The notes under the pieces are model-generated. The model was not told where the DNA came from. It saw only the letters and a program-made list of their open reading frames with translations, and made no database searches. Below, piece after piece: positions 7,988 to 17,041 of a stretch of DNA of 64,000 nucleotides (position 1 is the first letter of the stretch; each line of letters starts with the position of its first letter). The translations under genes were made by a program, and so were the position numbers. The stretch lies in contig JAPOQH010000116.1 of NCBI GenBank assembly GCA_026710825.1, positions 62,001 to 126,000 on the forward strand. The letters run 5' to 3'. Source of the stretch: Chloroflexota bacterium (GTDB lineage Bacteria; Chloroflexota; Dehalococcoidia; Lucifugimonadales; UBA3495).

Positions 7988-9532
7988 CTAACGACCCGCT
8001 TTGACCCAGTCGGCGCACCGTTCTCCAATCATGATGGTGGTGCAGTTGGTGTTGGCCCGAATCACGTTCGGCATCACCGATGCGTCAGCCACCTTGATGT
8101 TCTCCAACCCGTGGATGTTCAGGTGCGGATCAACCACTGCCATGGGATCGCTGGCCGGCCCCATCTTGCACGTGCCCGAGGCATGAGTCGTGTTGAACAC
8201 CGTCCGGCGCATCCAGCCATCCAGCGCGTCATCGGACGCCAGGTCCTCCGGCGAAGGTTGCTGGATCTCCTCCACGATGGGTCCGAAGGCGTTGTGCTCC
8301 AGCAGGTTCACGCTGATGCGCACCGCCTCCCGCAAACGTTCCCGGTCCCGTTCCGGCTCAAGATAGCGATAATTCAGCGACGGCTGCACATGCGGGTCGT
8401 TGGCTGACAGCCGCACCTCACCGGCGCCGTCGGCCAACTCCAGGATGCACTGCACGCGCACGCCGCCTGGCTCAAATGGGTCGGCGCCCCCAATGGGTGT
8501 CGAGAAAGACGACGCCATGATCTGCATATCGTTGCGGTCCGGCGACCCCGTGGCTGTGTAGCGCAGCGCTGTCTGCGTACGCGGAGCAAGCGGGTCCTGC
8601 TCGTGGTCGTCCCGCGCCTTGCAGATGACGGCGACAATCGGGTGATCGCGCAGGTTCTGCCCCACGCCGGGCAACTCGTGAACCACTGGAATCCCCATCT
8701 CCCTCAGGTGATCCGCCGGCCCGACGCCGGAGAGCATCAAAATTTGCGGCGATGCCATCGAACCCGCGCTGAGCACGATCTGGCCCGCTTCAACCTGGAA
8801 CACCTCTCCACCGCTCTCCACCTCCACGCCAACCGCGGTCTTGCCTTCGAACAGGATGCGGCGCACCACCACGTTCGGCCGCACCGTCAGGTTGAGCCGG
8901 TGCCGCACCTCCCGCAGGAACGTCAACGCCGTGCTCATCCGTACGCCCTCCGGATTGTTCATCGGGACCGGCCCGACGCCACCGGAATCGGGATGGTTCA
9001 TGTCCTCGTCGGCCGGATATCCCGCCTCCAGGCACGACTGCACGAACGCCTGCTGAAAGGGCAGCCACGTCTCCCGCGCGAAGCGGCGCACCGGTATCGG
9101 CCCCTCCGACCCGTGAAAGTCGTCGCTGATGTCCATGTCTGTTTCCATCTTCCGGAAATAGGGCAGCACATCCACGAATCCCCAGCCGTCGTTGCCCTCG
9201 GCGGCCCAACTGTCGTAGTCCTCGGGGACCCCGCGCAGCAGCACCTGTCCATTGATCGCGCTGGTGCCTCCCACCACTTTCCCTCGCGGCGCCGGCAGCA
9301 TGTCCGTCTGCTCGGCGGAACCCTGCGCCCACCACGTCCAGTTGTGGGGCGCCCCCTGCGCCGAAGCGTCAGGCTTGTATCCGTATTTCAGGTCGTCGGG
9401 ATAGTGCTCGTACTCGGGATAGTCGGGACCCGCCTCCAGCAGCAGCACCGAGCGGCTCGCATCCTCTGCCAGCCGGGAAGCCACCACGCACCCGCCGGAA
9501 CCCGCTCCGATAACAACAACGTCGTACCTCAT
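7988..9532 (-). CDS. GMC-family FAD oxidoreductase, copy 2
   Basis: A 514-residue paralogue of the GMC enzyme at 1658-3199. It has GAGSGG at residues 9-14, the signature VVGGTSAINGQVLLRGVPED, and HASGTCKMG with the likely catalytic His near 450, plus the shared RANTNCTTIMIGE near the C-terminus. The two proteins align along their full length, including the QEAFVQ/QQAFVQ and GVGPxPMNNPxGVRMSTALT blocks. The ATG at 9532 begins the FAD-binding strand. It is divergent from the flavin monooxygenase gene at 9721, with a 188-base shared upstream region. Substrate unknown. Confidence 0.9.
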   Translation of the reverse strand: MRYDVVVIGAGSGGCVVASRLAEDASRSVLLLEAGPDYPEYEHYPDDLKYGYKPDASAQGAPHNWTWWAQGSAEQTDMLPAPRGKVVGGTSAINGQVLLRGVPEDYDSWAAEGNDGWGFVDVLPYFRKMETDMDISDDFHGSEGPIPVRRFARETWLPFQQAFVQSCLEAGYPADEDMNHPDSGGVGPVPMNNPEGVRMSTALTFLREVRHRLNLTVRPNVVVRRILFEGKTAVGVEVESGGEVFQVEAGQIVLSAGSMASPQILMLSGVGPADHLREMGIPVVHELPGVGQNLRDHPIVAVICKARDDHEQDPLAPRTQTALRYTATGSPDRNDMQIMASSFSTPIGGADPFEPGGVRVQCILELADGAGEVRLSANDPHVQPSLNYRYLEPERDRERLREAVRISVNLLEHNAFGPIVEEIQQPSPEDLASDDALDGWMRRTVFNTTHASGTCKMGPASDPMAVVDPHLNIHGLENIKVADASVMPNVIRANTNCTTIMIGERCADWVKAGR

Positions 9533-9675
9533 CTCGTCACCTGTAGTCCCCGTTGGTCGTTCGTCAACTCCAAACTCGGGCAAGCATAAAGCAAGGGTGT
9601 GGTATTGAAAAGACTGCATCATCCGTGGGCATTGTCGCCGCTGTACTCTCGGATGACGCCGCCCCTGCCAGGCCC

Positions 9676-9681
9676 TATAAT
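9676..9681 (+). promoter_or_regulatory. Putative -10 element (TATAAT) for the flavin monooxygenase gene
   Basis: Perfect TATAAT about 40 bases upstream of the ATG at 9721, within the divergent intergenic region. No clear -35 box. Confidence 0.4.
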
Positions 9682-9720
9682 CCTGCTTACCATGCGCTGC
9701 GCCACGCTAGGGAGGACGCT

Positions 9721-10749
9721 ATGAATTTCGGCATGTTCACCGACTTCCACATCGGAGACAACAAGACCCAGGCAGAAGCTTTCGACGAGTCGTTCTCCCA
9801 GATCGACGACGCCGAGGCCATGGGATTCGATACCGTCTGGTTGGCCGAGCACCATTTCAGCCCAGAACGGGCTGTCCTCGCGTCGCCCATGGTGATCGCC
9901 AGCGCCATCGCGGCGCGCACCAAACGCATTCGCACCGGCCTCGCGGTGCAGGTCCTCCCGCTCACCAATCCCCTGCGCGTCGCTGAGGAAGCCGCCACCG
10001 TTGACCACATCAGCAAGGGCCGGTTCGAGTTCGGCATCGGCCGCAGCGGTCTCACCAAGTATTACCAGGGTTACAACGTCCCCTATTCCGAGAGCCGCGC
10101 CCGTTTCCTCGAAGCCCTCGAAATCATCATGAAGGCCTGGAACAACGACGAGTTCTCTTACGACGGCGAGTTCCACAGCTACAACGATGTCACGGTGGTT
10201 CCCAAGCCCTTCCAGCAGCCGTACCCGCCGGTTCGCGTTGCCGTGGCCGGCGAGGACACGTTCCCTCTCGTCGGAAAACTCGGCCACCCCATTTTCGTCA
10301 GCGCCAACACGGCCAAGGCCCAGTTGCAGGAGCGCATCGCCTCCTACGTCGCGGCCCGCACCGAGACCGGACACACCTCAACTCCCGACATCGCCATCCG
10401 CATCCCCGTCTACGCCGCCGAAACCACCGCTCAGGCCCACGAGGAGCCCCAGGCCAGCGCCATGTCAGCCATCCAGTACGCCGCCAGCGAATTGGTGAAA
10501 ACCGCCGCCAGCGAGGAGACCGCCGAACGAATCCGCCGCACCGCCAACACGCCATACGAAGACGTTCTCCGCCAACGCGTGGCATTCGGCACGCCCGCGG
10601 AGATCATCGAACGGTTCCAGGGATATCAGGAAGACTTTGGCGTGACCGGCGTCGTGATGGAAGTCAACTACGGCGGTCGCATCCCCTACGACCGGGTCAA
10701 GAATTCGCTCCGTCTCATCAGCGAACAGGTCATGCCCCACTTCAAATGA
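9721..10749 (+). CDS. Luciferase-like (LLM class) flavin-dependent monooxygenase, copy 1
   Basis: TIM-barrel flavin-dependent monooxygenase of the bacterial luciferase family, 342 residues. Family features are MNFGMFTDFHIGD at the first strand, DTVWLAEHHFSPERAVLASP, RTKRIRTGLAVQVLPLTNPLRVAEEAATVDHISKGRFEFGIGRS, and PPVRVAVAG. Such enzymes use reduced FMN from a separate reductase to oxidise organic substrates, often at C-H, C-S or aldehyde carbons; the substrate is not evident. The ATG at 9721 follows GGGAGGA; reading further upstream would cross the -10 element. A second family member lies at 61335-62504 but is not a close copy. Confidence 0.88.
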   Translation: MNFGMFTDFHIGDNKTQAEAFDESFSQIDDAEAMGFDTVWLAEHHFSPERAVLASPMVIASAIAARTKRIRTGLAVQVLPLTNPLRVAEEAATVDHISKGRFEFGIGRSGLTKYYQGYNVPYSESRARFLEALEIIMKAWNNDEFSYDGEFHSYNDVTVVPKPFQQPYPPVRVAVAGEDTFPLVGKLGHPIFVSANTAKAQLQERIASYVAARTETGHTSTPDIAIRIPVYAAETTAQAHEEPQASAMSAIQYAASELVKTAASEETAERIRRTANTPYEDVLRQRVAFGTPAEIIERFQGYQEDFGVTGVVMEVNYGGRIPYDRVKNSLRLISEQVMPHFK

Positions 10750-10811
10750 GGTTGGGTCCACCCTCTTATAGCCGAGAACACCGGAGGACCGAAGTGGAGG
10801 CTTGTCGCGCT

Positions 10812-11159
10812 ATGAGTTTGCCCAGGCTTGCCGGATGCGCGGTGGTGATTGCAATGGCGGTTGCCGCTTGTACTACGTTGCCTCCGGTTACCGTGAGCGA
10901 TGCAGAATTCGGCGACGCGTGGCCGTTTCATGCTGAGACCGCAACACTGTACTGCGAAGGGCCCGAAGCCATTTGGGCGGAGATCGCTGGCCAATACTAC
11001 GCGTTGAACCCCATCGCTCCCGTTTGGGTGGCAGAGCGCCATCCCGACATCACTTTGCGCAATCTTGAGACGGTTTGGCGCGACGACCCGAATAATCCCG
11101 GGACTAAATCAGATCTGGGGCCGGTTATGGACCGAGCGCTGGCGATCTGCCATGGTTGA
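10812..11159 (+). CDS. DUF2511-like lipoprotein
   Basis: A 115-residue protein with a lipoprotein signal: a hydrophobic run VVIAMAVAA followed by a Cys in the lipobox VAAC, predicting lipid anchoring outside the membrane. The mature part has FGDAWPFHAETATLYCEG, YYALNPIAP, NLETVWRDDPNNPGTKSDLGPVMDRALAIC, matching the DUF2511 (YebY-like) pattern with its two conserved Cys residues. The ATG at 10812 follows a TGGAGG; a longer reading would overlap the preceding gene. It is 62 bases downstream of the monooxygenase. Function unknown. Confidence 0.72.
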   Translation: MSLPRLAGCAVVIAMAVAACTTLPPVTVSDAEFGDAWPFHAETATLYCEGPEAIWAEIAGQYYALNPIAPVWVAERHPDITLRNLETVWRDDPNNPGTKSDLGPVMDRALAICHG

Positions 11160-11202
11160 CGCGGATGGGCGTGGGTCCTGCCACCGAGGGCATTAGAAAC
11201 TT

Positions 11203-11230
11203 GTAGGGGCGACGTACGCGTCGCCCCTAC
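11203..11230. repeat. GTAGGGGC-family perfect palindrome
   Basis: Twelve-base perfect arms GTAGGGGCGACG and CGTCGCCCCTAC with a TACG loop, between two convergent genes. This position also suits a bidirectional terminator. Confidence 0.8.
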
Positions 11231-11254
11231 AGTTATCCGGATGGCGCCTGAAGC

Positions 11255-11764
11255 CTAGTGAGCGGCCCCCGTCAACGCCGCCTGCGCGGCCAGTTCCTCG
11301 TCCCACGGGCCAGATAGGCGACCCTTATCGGTCCCGCCGATCATGTAGCCGCTCTCGTCGTGCCCCCACTGCTCGCGAGGCATTTCGTAGGACAGTTCGA
11401 TGCCGTTGCCGTCGGGGTCGCGGATGTAGATGCCGATGGCATGGCCGTGATCCGACACCCGGTCGATGGTTATCCCCTTGTCCTTGACCCGATGGTACAA
11501 CTCAGCCAGGTCGTCTAGGGTTTCCATGTACCAGGCCATGTGGTTGAGCCCCACCTGACCGCCTTGCGGCCCCGACGCGTCCTCACCCACCTGCGTCAAC
11601 GCGATCTCGTGGGAGTTCCCCAGGTCCGCGGACATGAAGGCGGCGCGCCCGGGAAAGAACCCGTACGTGTGCAGGCCCAGCAGGTCCTCATACCATTCTC
11701 GCGAGCGTTCCGCATTGCGCACGAAAATGTTGACGTGGCCCAGATTTCTCGGAGTGTATCCCAT
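11255..11764 (-). CDS. VOC-family (glyoxalase/extradiol dioxygenase-like) metalloprotein
   Basis: A 169-residue protein of the vicinal oxygen chelate superfamily. Candidate metal ligands are His10 in LGHVNIF, His75 in VGLNHMAWYM and Glu123 in NGIELSYE, each at the expected strand position of the two beta-alpha-beta-beta-beta modules. The sequence IYIRDPDGNGIELSYEMPREQW resembles catechol-2,3-dioxygenase-like members, so extradiol ring cleavage or a related isomerase or lyase reaction is plausible. The ATG at 11764 follows AGGAGGGAACC. It is 90 bases downstream of the ThDP enzyme gene on the same strand. Confidence 0.82.
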   Translation of the reverse strand: MGYTPRNLGHVNIFVRNAERSREWYEDLLGLHTYGFFPGRAAFMSADLGNSHEIALTQVGEDASGPQGGQVGLNHMAWYMETLDDLAELYHRVKDKGITIDRVSDHGHAIGIYIRDPDGNGIELSYEMPREQWGHDESGYMIGGTDKGRLSGPWDEELAAQAALTGAAH

Positions 11765-11854
11765 GGTTCCCTCCTTATTCCGCAACGAATCGTGATTTTC
11801 AATATTGTTACACGGATGCTTGGCAGGGGGCAAGACTCGGTGTGCTCGCGTCGT

Positions 11855-13573
11855 CTACCCTATCTCGTCGCTCATGCTGTAGATCTGACCCGGGCGCCCA
11901 CCGGCCGGCAGACCCAACGGCAGGTGCACGTTCAACAGGTACGGCCGCTTTTCGTCCTCAACTATGCGTAGGCCCCGCTCAATGGCTTCACCGATCGTTG
12001 CCTCATCCGTGGCGTCCGCGGCTTCCACGCCGAACCCTTCGGCCAATTTCACCGGATCGATGTTGTCCAGCACTACGCCCCGGTACTCGCCGGTATCCTT
12101 CATCTGCGCGCCGGCGTTCGCCCACGAGTTGGCTACGATGCCATACGCCCCGTTGTTGGAAATCACGTACATCACCGGCACGTTGTGGCTCGCCGCCGTC
12201 CATAGCGCGTGGTCGGAATAATACAGCGATCCATCACCGACCAGGCCCACCACCGGCTTGTCCGGAGCGCCCAGCTTCGCGCCGATCGCCGCTCCGACTC
12301 CATAACCCTCGGACCCTCCGGCCGGCCGGATGTACTGGTTGTTTCCGGCATCACCCGTGTTGTCCAGGATGTCCTGCGCCACGGCAAACTGCTCGATGGT
12401 AACCAGGCCGCCGCCCCGCCTCTCCAGCGCGGCGTCCAGGGCATCACCCAGCGCCACCGCGCGCACTCTACCCTCCTGCGCCGAGACGTTTTGAGCGTTG
12501 GACCGGGTCCGCGCTCTCAGCGACGCCACTTCCTCGCGAGCCGCGCCGCGCCGGTCGGACATATCGTCGCCATCGGTGGCGTCCAGCAGGCTTTGCGCAG
12601 CGCGCTTCTCGTCGGCCAACACCGCCAGGCCCAGGCCGGGAATATTCTCCAAATTCTCCGCGTCCGCGCCGATCGCAATGGTGCGCTCGGCGTTGAAGAA
12701 CGCGGTGTAATCGCTGGCGTTGCCCGCGCCGTTGTGCGTAACCCCGATGCACAGAATCAGGTCCGGATCGATGTCCGCCGCCTGTTCCAGCCGGCGCCCG
12801 CCGGCATGCAGTGGATGCTTGATCGGCACCGCGCGGGGATCACCCACCACGGGGACACCGAACCGCTCGGCCAATGCCGTCACCTCACCGATTGCTCCGC
12901 TCTTCCACACGCCGTCGCCCACGTACATCATCGGGCGCTTGGCATCCCGCAGCGCGCTGGCCACCGCTTCCACGTCTGAGTTCGACGGATATCCGGCGCG
13001 AAATTCCGGAATGCCGCCATCAATAATGTTGGCCGTGTGTTCCTGATGCCCAAGCAGCCGGTCGTACACGGCAAGATGCACCGGTCCCACCGGCGGTGTC
13101 ATGGCCACCCGCAGGGCGCGCTCCACCGCGGCCGGCAGACCCTCCGGTTCGATCACCGTCCAGTTGGCCTTCATCATCGGCGCTGCGATGGCCGTCGGCC
13201 CCGCGTTGTGACTGACGTCCAGGCTTATCTTGCCCGCGAAACTGCCGGTGTCGCCGGCGAACGTGATCACCACCACGGGCAGGCTCCCGGTCCAGATGTT
13301 GATCAACTGCCCCATCGCCTGCGCCAATCCGGCGCCCAGGTGGACTACCATCACCCCGGGCGTAAGGCTGCCCTGCGTGTACCCGCCCGCCATCGCGGTA
13401 ACGGCGCCCTCGTGGAGGCCCAATATGCCGTGGATGTCGGAACGCGCGTGCAGCGAATCGAAGAACAACGCCTCGCGAGAACCGGAGTTGTTGAACACAT
13501 ACTTGACGCCGGACGCCACAAGCTGTTCGACCATCAATTGGGATGCGGTGGCGGTCATCTGCCTGGTCTGCAT
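11855..13573 (-). CDS. Thiamine-diphosphate-dependent enzyme (acetolactate synthase/benzoylformate decarboxylase-like)
   Basis: A 572-residue protein with the three-domain layout of the POX/AHAS group. The N-terminal PYR domain contains the activating Glu at residue 55 (GLHEGAVTAMAGGY). The C-terminal PP domain has the diphosphate/metal motif GDGSLYYSD from 446 to NN at 473-474 (VMYVISNNGAYGIV). The middle domain lacks clear FAD-contact motifs. True AHAS is usually paired with a small regulatory subunit, which is absent here, so a decarboxylase or carboligase role with a 2-oxo acid is more likely. The ATG at 13573 has AAGGAG upstream. Exact substrate not assignable. Confidence 0.85.
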   Translation of the reverse strand: MQTRQMTATASQLMVEQLVASGVKYVFNNSGSREALFFDSLHARSDIHGILGLHEGAVTAMAGGYTQGSLTPGVMVVHLGAGLAQAMGQLINIWTGSLPVVVITFAGDTGSFAGKISLDVSHNAGPTAIAAPMMKANWTVIEPEGLPAAVERALRVAMTPPVGPVHLAVYDRLLGHQEHTANIIDGGIPEFRAGYPSNSDVEAVASALRDAKRPMMYVGDGVWKSGAIGEVTALAERFGVPVVGDPRAVPIKHPLHAGGRRLEQAADIDPDLILCIGVTHNGAGNASDYTAFFNAERTIAIGADAENLENIPGLGLAVLADEKRAAQSLLDATDGDDMSDRRGAAREEVASLRARTRSNAQNVSAQEGRVRAVALGDALDAALERRGGGLVTIEQFAVAQDILDNTGDAGNNQYIRPAGGSEGYGVGAAIGAKLGAPDKPVVGLVGDGSLYYSDHALWTAASHNVPVMYVISNNGAYGIVANSWANAGAQMKDTGEYRGVVLDNIDPVKLAEGFGVEAADATDEATIGEAIERGLRIVEDEKRPYLLNVHLPLGLPAGGRPGQIYSMSDEIG

Positions 13574-13752
13574 GGAAATTCTCCTTGTGCTGAGAAAGTA
13601 GCCGAGTGGAGGCATAGTAAGCCGCCTCCCCGTTCATGTCCACCAACGCACGCAACCGGAGTCCGATTGAATGCCTGAACGCCGTGCCTCACCTATCGTA
13701 GAAGACGTCAGGCGCGGCCAATAGCCACACCATCCTGCCCCCGGTCACCGGC

Positions 13753-13779
13753 GTAGGGGCAGGTTTGAAACCTGCCCCC
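13753..13779. repeat. GTAGGGGC-family palindrome
   Basis: Eleven-base arms GGGGCAGGTTT and AAACCTGCCCC around a single G, preceded by GTA. It lies in the gap between the kinase-like gene (its 3' end) and the ThDP enzyme gene (its 5' end). Confidence 0.75.
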
Positions 13780-13811
13780 AACAACGCCCGATGATTGAGA
13801 ATCAACGAGGG

Positions 13812-14711
13812 TCACTGCTCCGATGCCAGACCCTCCCGCAGCGCGTCTGCCGCCACCGGCCCCAGTCGAGTTGCCAGGATGGCCGCTCCCTCCTCCGCGA
13901 TCCGCCAGTCCCTCTCTTGGATCTGCGCCACGGTCTGACCGGCCAGCCACCGTCCGTAGTCCGCCACGAACCTGCCCAGCGCATCGTCATCGCCGCCGCC
14001 GGTCATCTGTCTGAACAATCGGAACATCGGATCCGTTCGCGCCGCGTTCCAGGCGTCCTCAAAGGTCAGCCCCTCCGGATGGTTGTCGAAAAGCAGCGAA
14101 ACGCCGAAATCGATCAGGCGAATCTCCCCATCTGCACGCACGATGATGTGCGAGCGTCCCTCCGGATCGGATATGGTGGCGTCGTTATAGCAGACGCCGG
14201 CTGAGTGCAACCGCGACAGAGCGGATGCCAGCGCCGTGCCGATGGCGCGCATCGTGTCCGCCGTGGCCTCATCAGGTGGCAGGTCTATGAGGAACCGCCC
14301 ATCCACGAATTCCTCGCTGATGAATCCGTCGATTGTCGGATGCTGCGCAGGCCCAACACCCAGCGACCCGGCTATCTCAGCGATCTTGGCTTCCCGACTG
14401 CTCTGGCAAGGCTTGATGACAACGGTGGAACCCTCATGGGCAATGATCGCGACTCGACCGCGGCTCCGTCCGTCATACCTGACCGACGCCGCGTCCGATT
14501 CAGGCCCATACACCATCTCGTACGTCGCCGGAAACAGGCCGTACACCGAGAATTGTTCAATGCGGTCGTCACCCAGCAGCAGTTCCCAAAGGTCCGGTTC
14601 AACCCGCGCCAGGGGCCAGAGGGGCCACAACCGTTCGGGGCATTGGGCGGCGAACACCGCCGCATCTCGCTCTCGGATTAGTTCGGGCGTCACCGATGGC
14701 AGACCAGCCAT
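13812..14711 (-). CDS. Protein-kinase-fold (RIO/Bud32/Kdo-kinase-like) protein
   Basis: A 299-residue protein whose C-terminal two thirds show a kinase fold. Lys100 (STVVIK) and Glu107 fit the ATP-binding Lys-Glu pair, CYNDATISD with Asp177 fits the catalytic loop, and LIDFGVS with Asp201 fits the DFG motif. The first 70 residues are not recognised and contain a run rich in Trp and Pro. The atypical catalytic loop suggests RIO/Bud32/lipopolysaccharide-kinase relatives rather than a Ser/Thr Hanks kinase. A GTG immediately before the ATG at 14711 is an alternative start. Target unknown. Confidence 0.65.
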   Translation of the reverse strand: MAGLPSVTPELIRERDAAVFAAQCPERLWPLWPLARVEPDLWELLLGDDRIEQFSVYGLFPATYEMVYGPESDAASVRYDGRSRGRVAIIAHEGSTVVIKPCQSSREAKIAEIAGSLGVGPAQHPTIDGFISEEFVDGRFLIDLPPDEATADTMRAIGTALASALSRLHSAGVCYNDATISDPEGRSHIIVRADGEIRLIDFGVSLLFDNHPEGLTFEDAWNAARTDPMFRLFRQMTGGGDDDALGRFVADYGRWLAGQTVAQIQERDWRIAEEGAAILATRLGPVAADALREGLASEQ

Positions 14712-14771
14712 CACTTCCCCGATGGCGGACAGTTGAGCATCTGAGTACCGGATGTTGCGACCTGCCTTGCG

Positions 14772-15128
14772 TCAACCGATGTCGGTCAATGTGAACACGC
14801 TAGGGTCGGCAGAGTCAGGTACCAGCGCCCGCACCCGCACCACCGCGCCGGGATTGATCGGCCCGTACACATGCGGATAAATCTCGCCGGACCGTGCCGC
14901 CTCTCGTATCACCGGCGAGTCCTCCGGCAGTAGCTCCGTATCAACGTCCAGAACGATCAGGTCGGTGCGCCCGGCAAAAAGCCGTGCCGCCACCCGCAGC
15001 ATCTGCTCCTCATCCGCGCTGGCGTGAATGAATCCCTCTTCCGCCAGCGACGGCGCCTGATATTCTCCGGCAGCCACCCCCGCCTCCCAATCAGCCCCAA
15101 ACGCCAGGTGATAGATGATGTCAGCCAT
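14772..15128 (-). CDS. DUF952 family protein
   Basis: A 118-residue protein with the DUF952 pattern: IIYHLAFGADWEAGVAAGEYQAPSLAEEGFIHAS at the N-terminus, then LIVLDVDTELL and GEIYPHVYGPINPGAVVRV. The FIHAS and HVYGPI motifs are the family signature. It begins three bases after the stop of the beta-lactamase-fold gene, so the two are almost certainly co-transcribed. DUF952 is structurally related to ADP-ribosyl-transferase-like folds, but no activity is established. Confidence 0.85.
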   Translation of the reverse strand: MADIIYHLAFGADWEAGVAAGEYQAPSLAEEGFIHASADEEQMLRVAARLFAGRTDLIVLDVDTELLPEDSPVIREAARSGEIYPHVYGPINPGAVVRVRALVPDSADPSVFTLTDIG

Positions 15129-15131
15129 CGT

Positions 15132-16238
15132 CTAGGTGCAAGCCGCCCGCACCGCCCGCGAAATCGTAGCCAACCGCGGGTTGTTGGTCGCGCTGGCCCG
15201 GAACCCGTTGGTAATGTAGGCCACCGCGAGACCCATCGACGGGTCCGACCAGCCAACCGACGTGCCCGCTCCCCCGTGCCCGAACGTCCCTGCGCCTTGG
15301 TTCGCGCTGACCCCCATCCGGTTGTCGTCCAGCACCAGTCCCAGCGAGCGACGCATCCGCGTGCCCAGCGAGAAGTCGTTGGCCTCCAGTTGCAACCGCG
15401 TGCCCTCCGCAACCGTCTCCGGTTTCATGATCCGCACGCCGTCCAACTCGCCACCGTTCCCCATCATCGCGTAAAAGCGCGCCAGGCCTCGGGCCGCGAA
15501 GATGCCCCCGCCGGCGGGATGCACGGCTTGGTGCACTTCAGGACGATTGTAGGGGCGTATCATCCCGGGACGGTCGCAGTCCTCCATCGCGTGGATGCGC
15601 GAGACCCTGTGCTCCAGTTCCGGCGGCAATCCCACGTAACCGTCGTTGATGCCCAGCGGGTCCAGGATCTCTTCGCGCAGGAACACGCCGATGTGTCGAC
15701 CGTCAATCCGCTGCACCAACTCGCCGATCACCCACCCGAAATTCCGCGGATGGTAAGCCATGATCTGCCCGGCCGGGTAGTCGGGAATAACGTCCTCCAT
15801 GCACTTGACCACGTAGTCCCAGTCCTGCCAGCGGTCCCACGATAGCTCTGGGGGAGTTTCCGGGAACCCGCCCCGATGCGTAAGAATATGCCGTATCGTC
15901 ACGCCGCCCTTGTTGTGCTTGGCAAACCCGGGCCAGTAGCTCGCCACCGCGTCGTCCCAGTCCAGTTGCCCCCGTTCCCACAGGATGTGCAGACACGCGG
16001 CTGCCAACGGCTTCGTGGACGAGTACAGGATGAACATCGTGTCGCCATCCACCGGTGTGCCGGCGGCATCGTCGGCCAACCCGTCCCAGATGTCCACCGC
16101 CAGTTTGCCGTGGCGGTACACCGCCAACCCGGCGCCCGGATGCAGCCCTTGTTCAATTTGCTGGTGGAAAAGTTTTTCGAGCTCCTGAACGGCGGCGGGG
16201 TTAATCCCGACTTGCTCTTGAACGGTGGCGGTGGTCAT
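15132..16238 (-). CDS. Beta-lactamase-fold serine hydrolase (class C/EstB-like)
   Basis: A 368-residue serine hydrolase of the penicillin-binding-protein-like family. The nucleophile motif SxxK is SSTK (Ser73-Lys76) in MFILYSSTKPLAA, and the second motif Tyr is in MAYHPRNFGWVIGEL, as in EstB-type esterases. The C-terminus has GTFGHGGAGTSVGWSDPSMGLAVAYITNG, corresponding to the HGG motif. No signal peptide is seen, which argues for an intracellular esterase rather than a beta-lactamase. The ATG at 16238 is preceded by an in-frame TTG. It is translated just ahead of the DUF952 gene. Confidence 0.87.
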   Translation of the reverse strand: MTTATVQEQVGINPAAVQELEKLFHQQIEQGLHPGAGLAVYRHGKLAVDIWDGLADDAAGTPVDGDTMFILYSSTKPLAAACLHILWERGQLDWDDAVASYWPGFAKHNKGGVTIRHILTHRGGFPETPPELSWDRWQDWDYVVKCMEDVIPDYPAGQIMAYHPRNFGWVIGELVQRIDGRHIGVFLREEILDPLGINDGYVGLPPELEHRVSRIHAMEDCDRPGMIRPYNRPEVHQAVHPAGGGIFAARGLARFYAMMGNGGELDGVRIMKPETVAEGTRLQLEANDFSLGTRMRRSLGLVLDDNRMGVSANQGAGTFGHGGAGTSVGWSDPSMGLAVAYITNGFRASATNNPRLATISRAVRAACT

Positions 16239-16250
16239 CAATAATCCTCT

Positions 16251-16688
16251 TCAGTTGGCGAATGTGGTTTCCAGATTGGCCGACAGGTCAAAAAAATGCT
16301 GCAGGCTCTGGTTGTACCTGAAAAACAGGTCGGCCCGCAGTTGGTCGCCCGTGGCGTTGTTGGAAATCTCGTTGATCATGTCCAGGCTCACCAGGGTCTG
16401 GCCGGCCTCGGCTCCCCCATTGGCTTTGATATTCTCCAGCATCGTTCGCCAGGCATCGGGCTCCATCTCTATGAAAAAGTCCACGTTGATCAGATCGTAC
16501 TCGTTCCCGGTCCGTACCGACTTGCACTCGAACGCCTCGAACGTGACCACGTAGACCTCGTCGGCGATTTTCACCCCCATGTCGGCATCTACAGTGCCGA
16601 ATTGACGGTAGCCTGCGTCCTCGTTGACCAGGTTTTTCAGGGCCTCAAACCAGGCCAGCGAGGGAAATGCGACAGCATCATCAGCCAT
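16251..16688 (-). CDS. SCP2 sterol-binding-like domain protein
   Basis: A 145-residue protein consisting of a single domain. Segments WFEALKNLVNEDAGYRQFGTVDADMGVKI, YVVTFEAFECKSV, FFIEMEPDAWRTMLENI and GDQLRADLFFRYNQSLQHFFD resemble the SCP2-like lipid-binding proteins often found beside hydrolases and CoA-using enzymes. It starts with ATG at 16688 and ends 12 bases before the beta-lactamase-fold gene start, so the genes probably form one operon. A role in holding a hydrophobic ligand is inferred from the fold, not shown. Confidence 0.55.
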   Translation of the reverse strand: MADDAVAFPSLAWFEALKNLVNEDAGYRQFGTVDADMGVKIADEVYVVTFEAFECKSVRTGNEYDLINVDFFIEMEPDAWRTMLENIKANGGAEAGQTLVSLDMINEISNNATGDQLRADLFFRYNQSLQHFFDLSANLETTFAN

Positions 16689-16732
16689 TCAGTTCATGCC
16701 TCCTCGGACAATCGACCGGCGTCGGGCCGGTC

Positions 16733-17041
16733 CTATTCGTTGAAATAAGGGTCTCCGGTTTTCTCGCCGGCCGAAAACGGCGCCATTTGCCGGAGATAGT
16801 GATCGGGATCCGACCCGGGCGACGCTTTGCCCATCGCGTCGTCCACCATCTTGTAATACCGCGGATCCAAATTTCGGTATTCGTCTGCCTCGGTGCGCCC
16901 CTGGGAAAACGACGACATGATCCGTTCCATGCCGCCATCCCCACAGTGCGAACATTCCACGCCTGTAGCCGCTGACGCCATCTTGAAAAACAGACTGCTG
17001 ACCCGGTGGCAAGCCTGGCAGCGGTATTCGTAAATGGGCAT
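16733..17041 (-). CDS. FmdB-family zinc-ribbon protein
   Basis: A 102-residue protein beginning MPIYEYRCQACHRV, the FmdB/CxxC_CXXC_SSSS signature, with a second pair in ECSHCGDGG. The four Cys at residues 8, 11, 30 and 33 should bind one zinc ion. The remaining 65 residues are hydrophilic. The family is linked to regulation of amidase and formamidase genes in some bacteria; there is an acetamidase/formamidase gene in this window, but 16 kb away. It is 44 bases upstream of the SCP2-like gene on the same strand. Confidence 0.82.
   Translation of the reverse strand: MPIYEYRCQACHRVSSLFFKMASAATGVECSHCGDGGMERIMSSFSQGRTEADEYRNLDPRYYKMVDDAMGKASPGSDPDHYLRQMAPFSAGEKTGDPYFNE

Noticed and set aside
11855..13573. 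Acetolactate synthase large subunit (ilvB)
   Set aside because: No small subunit gene follows, and sequence features support only the general ThDP family, so the specific name was not used even though ilvD is in the window.
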